Of a DNA stretch of 64,000 bases, positions 54,043 to 63,628 are shown piece by piece. Under the pieces are notes generated by a model. It worked only from the letters and a program-made list of their open reading frames with translations, was not told the DNA's origin and did not search any database. The stretch's first letter is position 1. Every line of letters starts with the position of its first letter. The stretch covers positions 124,001-188,000 of the forward strand of contig NZ_SJPS01000003.1 of assembly GCF_007860015.1 (NCBI RefSeq), in the 5' to 3' direction. Both the position numbers and the translations under genes were made by a program. The DNA is from Bythopirellula polymerisocia (lineage in GTDB: Bacteria; Planctomycetota; Planctomycetia; Pirellulales; Lacipirellulaceae).

Positions 54043-55077
54043 ATGGCTCGAAATAATGCACGCTTAGGACGACTACGACGCGTCCTCAACGAAGATCAAT
54101 CCACAGTAGGTGTGGCTTACGACTCCCAGGCGTCTGACCGTGTCCCTGGCGATACACCCCGCTATGGCGCGGGTGCCAATATCGAAAATCACCCACAGAT
54201 TACCGACTACATCCCCCGCCGGATGCGGATGCTGGGGCTAATGTTGTCAGCTGGCGCGGTTTTGGGTGTTCTGGCAGAAGTGGTTGCCCACCATGCGAAT
54301 TTCCTCTCGGGATTCTTTGCTTCGGGAACTGACATTGATCTCGCAGAGGTTTTTTCGACAAGGTTGATCGCCTGGACCTCTGCGTCGGTATTGCTTGTCG
54401 CCTCTGCCTATGCCCATATAATCTATCTGCTAAAACGCCATCGCATCGACGATCTGAAAGGTCGTTATCGAGTATGGCGAACTGCGAGCTTATTCGCTGT
54501 GCTGCTCAGCGCAAATTGTTTTGGTGCGTTTCACAACCTTTTCGCAAGTTTACTCAGCAATAGTACTGGCTGGCAGTTTCTGCAAAATGACACGGGCTGG
54601 TGGCTGCTTCCATCATTGCTAGTTGGTGGATATGTTCTCCCAAAACTGATAATTGACGCCGCCGAATGTCGGGCAGCATTGACAGCTTTCCTACTAGCAT
54701 TTGCGTGTTTCACTGTTGCTGCCTTGGGTACCATCGGCTGGTCACCAACCACGAACTCACTCTGGCTGGGAACGATTACTCGTACGCTGCCATTAGCGGG
54801 CTACTTACTCTCGCTGATGGGCTGCCTGCTTACAGCCCGGTTCGTTGTCCTCGATGTCCAAGGGCTTATCGAGCACGATGCCCCAGAAATGAGCAACGTC
54901 AGAAAGGCTTTTAATTCGAATCACACCACAGCAGAAGAACCCAAAGTCTCTGTCGAAGAGGAGGAATCCGAATCCGCTTGGATCGATGGCAGCCATCCTG
55001 AGGACGACTACGATCGGCCACTCTCCAAAGCCGAACGCAAACGGCTCCGCAAGCAGCAGCGTCATCGAGCCGCCTGA
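54043..55077 (+). CDS. Six-helix membrane protein of unknown function
   Basis: This 344-residue protein has a basic, polar N-terminus of about 60 residues. About six membrane helices follow: MLGLMLSAGAVLGVLAEVVA, LIAWTSASVLLVASAYAHII, ASLFAVLLSANCFGAFHNLF, WWLLPSLLVGGYVLPKLII, LTAFLLAFACFTVAALGTI and LPLAGYLLSLMGCLLTARFV. The tail is acidic and then Lys/Arg-rich (KAERKRLRKQQRHR). There is no transporter signature. It lies upstream of gltX, separated by 137 bp. I do not recognise the family. Confidence 0.75.
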   Translation: MARNNARLGRLRRVLNEDQSTVGVAYDSQASDRVPGDTPRYGAGANIENHPQITDYIPRRMRMLGLMLSAGAVLGVLAEVVAHHANFLSGFFASGTDIDLAEVFSTRLIAWTSASVLLVASAYAHIIYLLKRHRIDDLKGRYRVWRTASLFAVLLSANCFGAFHNLFASLLSNSTGWQFLQNDTGWWLLPSLLVGGYVLPKLIIDAAECRAALTAFLLAFACFTVAALGTIGWSPTTNSLWLGTITRTLPLAGYLLSLMGCLLTARFVVLDVQGLIEHDAPEMSNVRKAFNSNHTTAEEPKVSVEEEESESAWIDGSHPEDDYDRPLSKAERKRLRKQQRHRAA

Positions 55078-55214
55078 TTCTTGTCGAGAATCCTAGAAAT
55101 ATCTTGCATCCCCTTTCGTCGACTCCTCTCTTCAGGGATAGTGGTCTCTGATAGTGTTATTGTTCCGTACGCGGAAATAACTCGCCACTCAATCCCCCAT
55201 CCTACGCAGGTTCC

Positions 55215-56780
55215 ATGACGGTTCGCACACGCTTTGCCCCCAGCCCCACGGGCTATCTCCACATCGGCGGGGTCCGCACAGCCCTGTTCAACTGGCTCTT
55301 CGCCCGCGCGCATGGAGGACAGTTCCTGCTGCGTGTCGATGACACCGACCAGGAGCGTAACGTCGACGCAGCTCTCAGACCGATCCTAGACGGCTTCCGC
55401 TGGCTCGGACTTGATTGGGACGAGGGCCCCGAAATCGGCGGATCCCACGGTCCGTATTATCAATCCCAGCGAAATGATAAATACCAGGCAGCCGTCTCAG
55501 CGCTCCTGGCATCGGGTGCTGCCTACCGCGATTTCGCCACGACTGAAGAAATCCAAGCCGAACGCGAAGCTGCTCAAACAGCAGGGGGGCAATTTACCTA
55601 CAGTCGCCGGTGGTTGGCGGAGACAAAGCAAGATGCGGCCAAATTCATTGCCGAAGGTCGCCAATCGGTTGTCCGCCTGAAAATGCCTCGTACAGGCGAG
55701 TTAGTCCACAACGATTTGATTCGGGAAGAGGTTCGATTCCCTTGGAGTAATGAGCAAGACCATGTCATCCAACGAGCCGATAGCACCTGCCTCTATCACC
55801 TCGCCTCGGTGGTTGACGATCACGAAATGCAAATCTCTCACGTCATCCGCGCCGAGGAACACCTCTCTAATACACCTCGGCAGATCTTCATCGCCCGGTC
55901 GCTTGGCTACCCACTCCCTGAGTATGCCCACCTTCCGTACGTCGCCGAACCAGGCAGTAAGAACAAACTCAGCAAACGCAAACTCGACAAATACCTCAAG
56001 AATAAAGACTTTGCCCAACTCAAGGCCCACGGCGAGCGGATCGCAGAGCGGATGCGCCTCGCTGTAGACGCCGACGTATTCAACCCTGTGATTGTCGATT
56101 TCTATCAGGCTATCGGCTTTCTCCCCGAAGCGATTCTAAACTATCTCTTGCTGCTGGGGTGGTCGCTCGATGACAAGACCGAAGAGTTTTCGCGCGAAGA
56201 AATGATCGAGCACTTTTCGCTCGAACGGGTCAACAAGGCTCCAGCCAGCTTTGACCCACAAAAGCTGGTCGCCTTCCAAGACCGTGCTATGCAGAAATTG
56301 CCAATCAAGCAAAAGGTAGCCAAGGTTCTTCCTTTTCTTCAAGCAGCCGGATACATCGAAAACCCACCCCCTTGTGACACGGGCCCATACCTTAGCCAGA
56401 TTTGTGAAGCCGCCGGCGACCGCATCAAGATTGCAGGAGACATTCTCGATTACGATGATTTTTTTGTCGCTGACGACCAGCTAATTTACGAAGAGAAAAC
56501 ACTCGATAAGCGCCTCCGCAGCAGGGAACAGGCCCCTCAAATATTGGCCGAATTCCGTGATCGGCTCGCCATCGTCGAACACTTCGAAGCGGCTACCCTC
56601 GAAGAAACTCTCAAAGCGTTCGTCGCCGAGAAAGAAATCAAGATCGGTGACATTGTCCACGCCGTCCGCGTGGCAATCACTGGCAAAGCAGTAGGATTCG
56701 GCCTGTTTGAGACATTGGCTATCCTCGGTCGCGAGCGCAGTCTAGCCCGTATCGACCGTGCGTTGCAACTGGTCAAGTAG
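55215..56780 (+). CDS. gltX: Glutamyl-tRNA synthetase
   Basis: This 521-residue class I synthetase charges tRNA(Glu), and, given GatCAB in the same window, probably tRNA(Gln) as well. The first catalytic motif is [21 protein letters not shown] (HIGH type). The KMSKS loop appears as KNKLSKRK. Internal features are [18 protein letters not shown] and the [24 protein letters not shown] strand. The C-terminal anticodon domain is complete. Length is slightly greater than E. coli (471), with an insert after the KMSKS loop. Its last eight bases overlap the convergent dehydrogenase gene. Confidence 0.95.
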   Translation: MTVRTRFAPSPTGYLHIGGVRTALFNWLFARAHGGQFLLRVDDTDQERNVDAALRPILDGFRWLGLDWDEGPEIGGSHGPYYQSQRNDKYQAAVSALLASGAAYRDFATTEEIQAEREAAQTAGGQFTYSRRWLAETKQDAAKFIAEGRQSVVRLKMPRTGELVHNDLIREEVRFPWSNEQDHVIQRADSTCLYHLASVVDDHEMQISHVIRAEEHLSNTPRQIFIARSLGYPLPEYAHLPYVAEPGSKNKLSKRKLDKYLKNKDFAQLKAHGERIAERMRLAVDADVFNPVIVDFYQAIGFLPEAILNYLLLLGWSLDDKTEEFSREEMIEHFSLERVNKAPASFDPQKLVAFQDRAMQKLPIKQKVAKVLPFLQAAGYIENPPPCDTGPYLSQICEAAGDRIKIAGDILDYDDFFVADDQLIYEEKTLDKRLRSREQAPQILAEFRDRLAIVEHFEAATLEETLKAFVAEKEIKIGDIVHAVRVAITGKAVGFGLFETLAILGRERSLARIDRALQLVK

Positions 56781-57780
56781 AGCGCAACCGTGAAATTACC
56801 GCTTCGGTATACTCTCCCGTTGAGGCCTTGCCTCCCAAATCGCCCGTAAGTGACTTTCCCTCGGCTAATACGCCCCGCACAGCATTCTCCACGTCGTCGG
56901 CTGCCTCTTTCTCGCCTAGAAAGCGGAGCATCAATACCCCGCTCAACACCAGCGCCGTTGGATTGGCCAACCCTTTCCCAGCGATGTCGGGAGCCGTGCC
57001 ATGGACTGCCTCAAACACGGCGATCTTCTCGCCCACATTGGCACTGGGCGTCACTCCCAGCCCGCCAACCAGACCGCTGGTCAAATCGGAAAGGATATCC
57101 CCGAACAAGTTCTCCATCACCAGCACGTCGAACGCATGGGGATCGCTCACCAACTTCATCGCTGCAGCATCAACGATACAATCATCGAACTCGATGTCAC
57201 TGAACTCTGCGGCAACCTCCTGGCACGTCTTTAAGAACAGACCATCACTTAGCTTCAAGATGTTTGCCTTGTGGACGCAAGTCACCTTACTTCGGTCCTG
57301 ACGGCGCGCAGTTTGAAACGCAAACCGTGCGATTCGCTCCGAGGCAACCTGTGTGATCACTCGCAAGCTTTCGACAACTCCAGGCACTACGGTGTGCTCC
57401 AGCCCGCTGTAGAGCCCTTCTGTATTTTCGCGGATTACGATTAAATCGACATCCTCAAACCGTGTCTTCACACCTGGTAGCGATCTCGCAGGTCGGTAGT
57501 TGGCAAACAGATTCAGCTTTTGCCGCAGCGCGACGTTCACGCTGCGAAAGCCGGCTCCCTTGGCGGTCGCCGTCGGACCTTTGAGTGTCGCATCAGCAGA
57601 CCGCACTGCGGCAAGTGTCGCCTCCGGCAGAGGATCGCCATGCGCCTCAAACGCCGACTGGCCAGCTTCAGCTTCTTGCCAATCGAATACTACGCCACTT
57701 GCATCAAGAATCGAACGCGCTGCATTGCAGACCTCAGGACCAATTCCATCCCCAGCAATCGAAACTACAGAATATGCCAT
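56773..57780 (-). CDS. NAD-dependent isocitrate dehydrogenase (isocitrate/isopropylmalate dehydrogenase family)
   Basis: This 335-residue beta-decarboxylating dehydrogenase has [24 protein letters not shown], which fits isocitrate dehydrogenases rather than LeuB (usually GLLGLRKALGLFANLRP). [24 protein letters not shown] and the cofactor loop [17 protein letters not shown] follow; the Asp-Ile after AP points to NAD rather than NADP. It would serve the TCA cycle. A 137-residue protein gene lies 24 bp upstream and an HDOD gene beyond it. The stop overlaps the end of gltX. Confidence 0.88.
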   Translation of the reverse strand: MAYSVVSIAGDGIGPEVCNAARSILDASGVVFDWQEAEAGQSAFEAHGDPLPEATLAAVRSADATLKGPTATAKGAGFRSVNVALRQKLNLFANYRPARSLPGVKTRFEDVDLIVIRENTEGLYSGLEHTVVPGVVESLRVITQVASERIARFAFQTARRQDRSKVTCVHKANILKLSDGLFLKTCQEVAAEFSDIEFDDCIVDAAAMKLVSDPHAFDVLVMENLFGDILSDLTSGLVGGLGVTPSANVGEKIAVFEAVHGTAPDIAGKGLANPTALVLSGVLMLRFLGEKEAADDVENAVRGVLAEGKSLTGDLGGKASTGEYTEAVISRLRST

Positions 57781-57804
57781 ACCTAACTTTCCATTTCAAA
57801 ATTA

Positions 57805-58218
57805 TTAGCGCGCATCAAATGGGACAGTAAGCGCCGAAGCCCCACCTCTCGTCACAGCAATTGCCAGAAACCCATCCGTTGGGGCAGACACGGCAAACAC
57901 AGGTGCCAAATACTCAAACACCGCCGGAACTTCAGTACTGCAATTTAGAAAGGGAAACGCACAAGCATAGACAGTCGTTTCCACGGACTTGCCCAGAGAT
58001 TGCTGAGCTGCGATCGCTTCATCTACGGTATCGTCACCGACCCAACTTCGGGCTATCTCCCCACCGACCGCATCCTCGCAGTCAAGCAGAAACACCACGG
58101 GATCGTGCATCTTCCCGCTTAAGGCATCGTCGAAAGCTCGAAACGCCAGCTCTAAGTTGCTTTCCAACAGCAATTGCTGGGCCTCCAGTGCGGCCTCCAC
58201 ATCTACTCCGTCATTCAC
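57805..58218 (-). CDS. Protein of unknown function upstream of isocitrate dehydrogenase
   Basis: This 137-residue soluble protein starts MNDGVDVEAALEAQQLLLESNLELAFRAFDDAL, a helical N-terminus. The middle contains PVVFLLDCEDAVGGEIARSWVG, followed by TTVYACAFPFLNCSTEVPAVF and a beta-rich end with APTDGFLAIAVTRGGASALTVPF. There is no signal peptide or metal motif. It lies 24 bp upstream of the dehydrogenase and 98 bp after the HDOD gene, all on the minus strand. I do not recognise it; a conserved operon partner is plausible. Confidence 0.6.
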   Translation of the reverse strand: MNDGVDVEAALEAQQLLLESNLELAFRAFDDALSGKMHDPVVFLLDCEDAVGGEIARSWVGDDTVDEAIAAQQSLGKSVETTVYACAFPFLNCSTEVPAVFEYLAPVFAVSAPTDGFLAIAVTRGGASALTVPFDAR

Positions 58219-58316
58219 CGTACATTCCTCGCGTCAATCAGCCGATGGTTGCTCATCCACAGAAATGAGCGTATCGCTCTGGCAGCAATTCGGCAAGCGA
58301 CCGAGAATTAAGAAGC

Positions 58317-59318
58317 CTAACGCTGCCCGTTTCCCGTGGCCAGCAACCCTTCTAGGCTGTCCAGATCGACCGCCGTTTCCAGCACGGCCGCTTCGTAGAT
58401 CGCCTGGGCTTCGCGCTGTATCGCATAGATGTCGATTTCACCATCGATCCGCACCTGAAACACCTCCACGCTTTCCTTCACTGCATCCTTGCACTCGGTG
58501 GCAAGCGTGATCAGATCGTCCACATCCAGGTCGAATCGAGTCTTGAGCATGGGCAACAGGATTCGCATGTGCGGGCAGTCTGTCGTCCAAAATACTTCCG
58601 CCAACACGCTCGCCGCCTTAAGAATCTGACTCATCTTGCCCGCTGTCGCTGGGCAGCGATGATGCTCTGAGACCGCTTCAATCAGTTCCTCTGGCAATTG
58701 CCATTTTGCAAGCAATCGGACCCCAACATCCACGTGGGTGAAACCGAATTCCTCCCGCTCACGATTCATTTGTTCAACCAGATGATCGCAATCCGTACAT
58801 GTCTCCAAATACCTGGATGTTTCCAGTTGCGCCAGTGCCATCATTCCCAGGTCCGCCAGCAGCCCGGCAGCGAACACCGAATCGGCATGCACCTCCCGTT
58901 CATCACAACGCTCGGCCAGCTTGCGAGCCGCCACGGCCATACTCAAAGATCTCCTCCAATAGTTTTCGTGAAACGCTTTTGGACATCCATTTGCCAGCGC
59001 CTTAACCAAGCCAAAACTCAGCACCGACAAACGCAGCGAACGCCGCCCTAGATAGGCCATCGCTTCTTGCACCGCAGTGATCTTTCGCGAGAGACCATAA
59101 TACGAAGAATTCACCAGCCGGAGAACCGCTGCCGTTAATGCTGGGTCGTTCTCCAGGCAGCGTTTCACATCGGCAAACTCAAAATCTGGGTCCCTAGTGA
59201 TGTCCATCACTTGCAGCGCTACCGCCGGAGACGAATGTAACTTATTTAGTCGCCCCAGCAATTGATCGATTGCAGCAGTCCCATCATCAGTCAACACAGT
59301 TTCAGTCAAGAGAGTCAT
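58317..59318 (-). CDS. HDOD-domain signalling protein
   Basis: This 333-residue protein has an HDOD fold (HD-related output domain) that usually lacks phosphodiesterase residues and acts as a regulatory scaffold. Family patterns are LNKLHSSPAVALQVMDITRDPDFEFADVKRCLENDPALTAAVLRLVNSSYYGLSRKI and LRLSVLSFGLVKAL, then VFAAGLLADLGMMAL (HD replaced by ADLG) and LLAKWQLPEELIEAVSEHHR. The ATG at 59318 is used; a TTG at 59345 would extend it by nine residues. It probably responds to a stress or second-messenger input, which is inferred from the family. Confidence 0.88.
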   Translation of the reverse strand: MTLLTETVLTDDGTAAIDQLLGRLNKLHSSPAVALQVMDITRDPDFEFADVKRCLENDPALTAAVLRLVNSSYYGLSRKITAVQEAMAYLGRRSLRLSVLSFGLVKALANGCPKAFHENYWRRSLSMAVAARKLAERCDEREVHADSVFAAGLLADLGMMALAQLETSRYLETCTDCDHLVEQMNREREEFGFTHVDVGVRLLAKWQLPEELIEAVSEHHRCPATAGKMSQILKAASVLAEVFWTTDCPHMRILLPMLKTRFDLDVDDLITLATECKDAVKESVEVFQVRIDGEIDIYAIQREAQAIYEAAVLETAVDLDSLEGLLATGNGQR

Positions 59319-59446
59319 GAGGATGTGTCCCAAGTCGGTGAGCAATACAAGAACAGGCAGCTAATGCAAACCTAGCTCACACACAGACTACCTTGGTCCG
59401 GTTGTAATAGTTGACCCAAAAAAACCGAGACCGCTGATCGCGATGC

Positions 59447-59950
59447 TTAGCTTTCGTCTCCTGACGGCCCATACATACCGGGTACTGGAATGTTGTTGAG
59501 CCGCAGATACACACAGAGAATCGCCCGATGATGGACCGTGTGATTGATTACAAAACTGCGGATCACCCCCGAACGGGGCATCGTCATCAAGGGCTCTCCA
59601 GCTTGCAAGAGGGACCACATTTCTCCCATTGCCGCGTCCTCGACAGCGGATATGGCCAACTTTGCATCGGCCACATTTTTATCAAAGAGCTCCAAGATCT
59701 CTTTTTGAGTCTTATGTTGGGGTGTTTGATATGCTTCGCCATCAACTGGCGCGATGTCCCAATCGGCCTGAGTCAAAGTTCCCTCCACCCAACCGGGAAT
59801 CTCGGCCAGATGATTGGCATTCCAGCCGATGGTCCGTGACTTTGGATGGGCCTGCCAATCGAGCTTATCCTCTGGTACTCGTTCCAACACCTTGCGAGTA
59901 TTTGCCATTTCTTGTTCGAATTCGGGCAGAATCTGTTCAGCATAACTCAT
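59447..59950 (-). CDS. DinB-family metal-dependent protein
   Basis: This 167-residue four-helix protein of the DinB/YfiT superfamily has the three His ligands in the expected places: NANHLAEIPGW and the paired His of INHTVHHRAILCVYLR. AAGGA lies eight bases before the ATG. Relatives include thiol transferases such as bacillithiol S-transferase and DNA-damage-inducible proteins. The substrate here is unknown. It stands alone on the minus strand. Confidence 0.85.
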   Translation of the reverse strand: MSYAEQILPEFEQEMANTRKVLERVPEDKLDWQAHPKSRTIGWNANHLAEIPGWVEGTLTQADWDIAPVDGEAYQTPQHKTQKEILELFDKNVADAKLAISAVEDAAMGEMWSLLQAGEPLMTMPRSGVIRSFVINHTVHHRAILCVYLRLNNIPVPGMYGPSGDES

Positions 59951-60173
59951 GACAAGTTCCTTTCGTTCATAAGAAAGTCCAATGGAAAAATAATGGACTA
60001 ATGTATAGTACTACCACCTGCCTCGCAACCCGCGTCACAAAGAATTCACAATCCAGCGGCTTCGGCTTAAAAGACAATGTGTCAAAAGCTTTCCCGCCCT
60101 CGGTGAAAGAAATCATCGGGTGCTGTCTTAGCTGGGTGCGATGATCTGCATGCGGCTTAGCGGAATACTCCTG

Positions 60174-60881
60174 TCACTTACATTTCCGGCTTACTTGTGA
60201 AATATTTCGCTCAAGCCAACCTATCAGCATAAGCTGCTCGGGCGATGGCTTGCTGATGGCAAGCATTTCTTTTTTGAGCGTGATGAGATCTTCCGCTGTA
60301 TCGACATCAGTGAGGCTTGCGATCTCTTTGAGTTGTCCTGAGGAGCGGAGACTTTGTGCCAAGCTTTCGGCGGCAGTTGCCGTGCTGTACGGAATCTTAG
60401 TCCAAGTTTGTTTTGCTAAATGAGAATTGGATCCAACTAGGTAGAAACCCCCGTCATAGCAGCGGCCCAGTACATGAGAGTAGATACCGCGGCTATTGAG
60501 CAGCACTTGAAGTGTGCTTTCCAAGAGTGCAGGTGTGATTTGAGGAGAGTCAGCTCCAATGCCGATCACGGCGGCATGTTGCGATTGTAACTCGTTGAAT
60601 ACCTTGTGCAGGCGATCACCCAAGCCACCACTTCCTTGGGGGATTCTTGAGAATTCTTGCCAGCGCGGATCATAGAGGCCGGCTTCCTCCGCCACTGCCC
60701 AGTAGGGAGTAGTACCCGTCGAATCTGCCACGGTGGCGACTGCAGCTGAAATCGCTGCGACCGAGAGTCGATAGAACTCTGCACTGGAATCTCTCCCGAT
60801 GCCTACGGACAACCTTGTCTTGATCGGTGAAAGACCTGGCGTCTTCACAAAGATTGCGATAGATGCATTCTGACAAGTCAT
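60174..60881 (-). CDS. TIGR04282-family (arsenosugar-type) glycosyltransferase
   Basis: This 235-residue protein matches the DUF2064/rSAM-associated transferase 1 group. It starts MTCQNASIAIFVKTPGLSPIKTRL, typical of cofC-like nucleotidyl/glycosyl transferases. GSGGLGDRLHKVF, GADSPQITPALL and GRCYDGGFYLVG are its diagnostic stretches. I chose the internal ATG at 60881 because it overlaps the upstream stop as ATGA. A start at 60896 would overlap by 19 bases. The neighbouring TIGR04283-type transferase and divergent ArsS indicate arsenosugar or a related selenodomain-associated pathway. Confidence 0.85.
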   Translation of the reverse strand: MTCQNASIAIFVKTPGLSPIKTRLSVGIGRDSSAEFYRLSVAAISAAVATVADSTGTTPYWAVAEEAGLYDPRWQEFSRIPQGSGGLGDRLHKVFNELQSQHAAVIGIGADSPQITPALLESTLQVLLNSRGIYSHVLGRCYDGGFYLVGSNSHLAKQTWTKIPYSTATAAESLAQSLRSSGQLKEIASLTDVDTAEDLITLKKEMLAISKPSPEQLMLIGWLERNISQVSRKCK

Positions 60882-61636
60882 CGAAATCGACTCCACAGTA
60901 GCGCAACTAACTCAGGAAATGCTTGTTTCCACGTCCGCCAGGTATGAATCGCAGTCGTTTGCAGCCAACCCTGGGAGCGATATTTACGAGCGCTGGTCAA
61001 GAGGGTTGCTGCTACTGCTCGCAAGGGAATTCGTAGTCGATGGGCTTTCCAGACCAGCAGATGATCTTCGCCGTACGGGGCATTTTCAGGAAAACCGCAG
61101 AGACGGTCGAATATCGCACGGCTCATGCAGAAACCTTGGTCGCCGAAGGGAAGTTTCAACCAGTGCGATCTTAGCCAGACTCCCCAGGCATTCAACTTTG
61201 TAGCAGGTGGCCCATCGGTTTGAAATTTCAAATCAAAGTAGTGGACTGCGCCCGGTTCCTCATGGAGTGCCCTGCCGAGTGCCTCAAGGACATCACTAGA
61301 TAGTTGGCTATCAGCATGCAAAAACCAGAGGTATTCCCGTTGGGCGAGTTGGGCACCAGCATTCATTTGCTGAGCACGTCCGCGATCTGCAGATATCCAT
61401 TGAGTTTTGCACGGAATGTTGAGCTGGTAAATGAAATTCGCGAACTCTTTCGGTTCGACTTCTGAAGCAACAAGCAGTACTTCTGTATCGTCGGGGAATC
61501 GAGTAAAACTCTCCAAGAGTTTCTTCCATGCGCAATCACCCGGTCCCACAGGGACCACGACTGAAAGGCGAGCGAGTGTGACAAATTGTCCTTGCTCATA
61601 AATTAGTTTACTTGGTGGCGTGAGAAGATCTGACAT
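60878..61636 (-). CDS. TIGR04283-family (arsenosugar-type) glycosyltransferase
   Basis: This 252-residue GT-A-fold family 2 glycosyltransferase contains LARLSVVVPVG with the first strand at about residue 24. It is a divergent member whose N-terminus carries an extra 20 residues. Family marks are SADRGRAQQMNAGAQLAQREYLWFLHADSQL (the D-x-D-like HAD) and the region PFGDQGFCMSRAIFDRLCGFPENAPYGEDHLL. It is translationally coupled to the TIGR04282 gene. Together they are predicted to build the sugar part of arsenosugars, but direct substrate evidence is absent. Confidence 0.85.
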   Translation of the reverse strand: MSDLLTPPSKLIYEQGQFVTLARLSVVVPVGPGDCAWKKLLESFTRFPDDTEVLLVASEVEPKEFANFIYQLNIPCKTQWISADRGRAQQMNAGAQLAQREYLWFLHADSQLSSDVLEALGRALHEEPGAVHYFDLKFQTDGPPATKLNAWGVWLRSHWLKLPFGDQGFCMSRAIFDRLCGFPENAPYGEDHLLVWKAHRLRIPLRAVAATLLTSARKYRSQGWLQTTAIHTWRTWKQAFPELVALLWSRFR

Positions 61637-62176
61637 TGGAAAGGATGAAACTCCCTGGATACTAGGCGTTAGACTATTTCGTAAATATTGCGGGAACTGT
61701 CGTCCATTTCACGGAGATTGGCAGCTTTCTGAAGTAAAATGAAAGCTAAACTATTTTTACTTGCCTTGCTCTGCGCCTATTGGCAAGTCTCTCATCTACC
61801 CTTTCAATTGCCGTGCCGTCAGTGACCTGCAGTAGAACCCCCAGCAACAAAGTATCTGGAGAAGAGGCTTCCGTCCATGAGCACTATGCGAATGTGGCAA
61901 TGCATAAAGTAGTGACCCCTTGTCATTCGTTAGACAATTCGGCAGACTTCTTGCCAGTAAGATCTGAAGAAATTCTTGAGCAGGTAGACAGTTTTGGCAA
62001 CTCCAAACTCTACATGCATGAACGTAGAGCCATGGTCGATTTCTTGAGGCAAAAAATTGGCGCGGCATCGCTTTCATGGAGACAGGGAGCCTTGTCCTAT
62101 TAGACTTGTTCGTTGTCTGCTGTCATTTGCGTGATCGATTCATTGAAGGAGCGTCATTATCACTCAACTTACCCTA
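61637..62176. other. Divergent spacer between the glycosyltransferases and arsS
   Basis: This 540-base region separates the minus-strand transferases from arsS. Apart from the doubtful frame above it contains AAGGAG at 62146-62151, which is the best ribosome-binding site for arsS. No clear operator resembling an ArsR site was found. Confidence 0.45.
61780..62103 (+). CDS. Possible small protein between the transferases and arsS (doubtful)
   Basis: A 107-codon frame with a TTG start lies here. The later part (SEEILEQVDSFGNSKLYMHERRAMVDFLRQKIG) looks protein-like, but the start is weak. A different-frame ATG at 61739 gives MKAKLFLLALLCAYWQVSH, a good signal peptide that hits a stop after 28 codons. 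The two halves could be one exported protein broken by a frameshift, or chance. I list it with low confidence. Confidence 0.25.
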   Translation: MASLSSTLSIAVPSVTCSRTPSNKVSGEEASVHEHYANVAMHKVVTPCHSLDNSADFLPVRSEEILEQVDSFGNSKLYMHERRAMVDFLRQKIGAASLSWRQGALSY

Positions 62177-63208
62177 TTGCGGCAGCATAGTCCGTTGGCT
62201 GATGCTTCTCAGCAGGTTACGATTCTTGAATCGAGCGAGAATCCGGCGTTGCCGAGGTTTGATGCCACTATGAATGCCCATGGTCTTGATCCTCTCGAAT
62301 CCGACGGCATTGATGTGCTGCAAGTCAACGTCGGCAAGCTCTGCAACCAAACGTGTCGCCATTGCCATGTTGATGCAGGTCCCGATCGCCGGGAAAGTAT
62401 GTCCAGGGAAACAGCCGAGGCGATAATCCGCGTGCTGAGCGAGAGCACGATCGGCATACTCGACATCACAGGTGGGGCGCCAGAGATGAACCCGAATTTC
62501 CGTTGGCTGGTCGAGCAGGCCCGGCAACTGGGACGGCACGTCATCGATCGCTGTAATCTCACAATCCTGGTCACGAAGGGGTATGAAACCTTGCCTGGGT
62601 TTTTGGCGGAACACCAGGTGGAAGTCGTCGCCTCCCTTCCTTGTTACTCGGAGGAGAATTGCGACAGCCAGCGTGGCGATGGAGTTTTCCAGAAATCGAT
62701 CCAAGCCCTACGCCAGCTCAACGAACTGGGGTACGGTCAACCCAATGGTACCCTTTCACTTGCATTGGTGTATAACCCCGTCGGGCCATCGCTGCCGCCT
62801 TCACAAGCGCAGCTAGAAGCCGACTATCGCCGTGAATTACGCGAGCAATACGATCTGCAATTTTCCAAACTATACACAATCACGAACCTGCCAATTAGTC
62901 GGTTTCTCGACGATCTCTTGCAGACAGGCCAATACGCATCCTACATGCAGACACTAGTCGAATCTTTTAATCCTCAGGCTGCTGCGGGCGTGATGTGCCG
63001 TTCCATGCTTTCGGTGGATTGGCAGGGGAGACTCTACGACTGCGATTTCAACCAGATGCTGGAATTGCCGCTCACTTCTGAAACAGCGAAAACGATTTTC
63101 GATCTCGACCTCGCTGTACTTGCCAAGCGACGCATAGTCACGGGCAGACACTGCTTTGGTTGCACGGCAGGTGCTGGTTCAGGGTGTCAGGGAAGCTTCG
63201 TTTCTTAG
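62177..63208 (+). CDS. arsS: Arsenosugar biosynthesis radical SAM protein ArsS
   Basis: This radical SAM enzyme binds its [4Fe-4S] cluster through CNQTCRHCHVDAGP, the CxxxCxxC motif with the ArsS-specific tail. ArsS converts dimethylarsinate and SAM to the 5'-deoxyadenosyl arsenical of arsenosugars. ITGGAPEMN, NLTILVTKGYETLPGFLA and the C-terminal cysteine-rich HCFGCTAGAGSGCQG (DUF3641) agree. From the TTG at 62177 it is 343 residues. Homology to the expected TLL-R-SPLAD opening seems to begin seven codons earlier, at ATT 62156 or ATC 62159, after an AAGGAG at 62146-62151, but no ATG/GTG/TTG is available there. The true start is therefore uncertain. Confidence 0.88.
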   Translation: MRQHSPLADASQQVTILESSENPALPRFDATMNAHGLDPLESDGIDVLQVNVGKLCNQTCRHCHVDAGPDRRESMSRETAEAIIRVLSESTIGILDITGGAPEMNPNFRWLVEQARQLGRHVIDRCNLTILVTKGYETLPGFLAEHQVEVVASLPCYSEENCDSQRGDGVFQKSIQALRQLNELGYGQPNGTLSLALVYNPVGPSLPPSQAQLEADYRRELREQYDLQFSKLYTITNLPISRFLDDLLQTGQYASYMQTLVESFNPQAAAGVMCRSMLSVDWQGRLYDCDFNQMLELPLTSETAKTIFDLDLAVLAKRRIVTGRHCFGCTAGAGSGCQGSFVS

Positions 63209-63628
63209 AGTTGGAAGTGAAAGTGTGAATTTCAGCTTGTTACTTATCGGCTTGATGAGTGGGGATGCATTCGACTCGACTAGTCGCAGAGGTTCATGGT
63301 CGATCAAACCAAGATGAATATGCAGTCGATTGGAGAAATGACCGGGAGCTTTTCTCTGCAGGGTTGAAAAGTGCCATGGTTTTTTGGGATGGCACGCATG
63401 CGGAGAAGACGTTTCTCTAGAGCCCCCCCTATGGGGAATAGATTCTCATTAGAGGTCGCGGTAGTGCGGCCGAGGTAGCAGATTCCCATTTGCTCCTTGA
63501 GCGGCACCCTCGGCCTAGAAAAGGTTACATGAATTAGGCGAAGCGTCTAAAGACCTCCAGAGCTTGGAATACCACTCCTCGAAGTACAGAGCGGGGGTAG
63601 TAAAACAAGAACTCAGCAGGCAAGGGTC
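63209..63628. other. Spacer after arsS with two hairpins, no gene
   Basis: No gene is supported. GTGCCAT (63371-63377) and ATGGCAC (63389-63395) pair perfectly around an 11-base T/G-rich loop. GGCCGAGG (63468-63475) and CCTCGGCC (63508-63515) pair perfectly around 32 bases that hold an inner AGCA...TGCT. Either could be the end of the arsS transcript or part of a further RNA. Confidence 0.5.

Noticed and set aside
63304-63507. 67-codon minus-strand ORF after arsS
   Set aside because: It crosses a perfect hairpin and lacks a ribosome-binding site.
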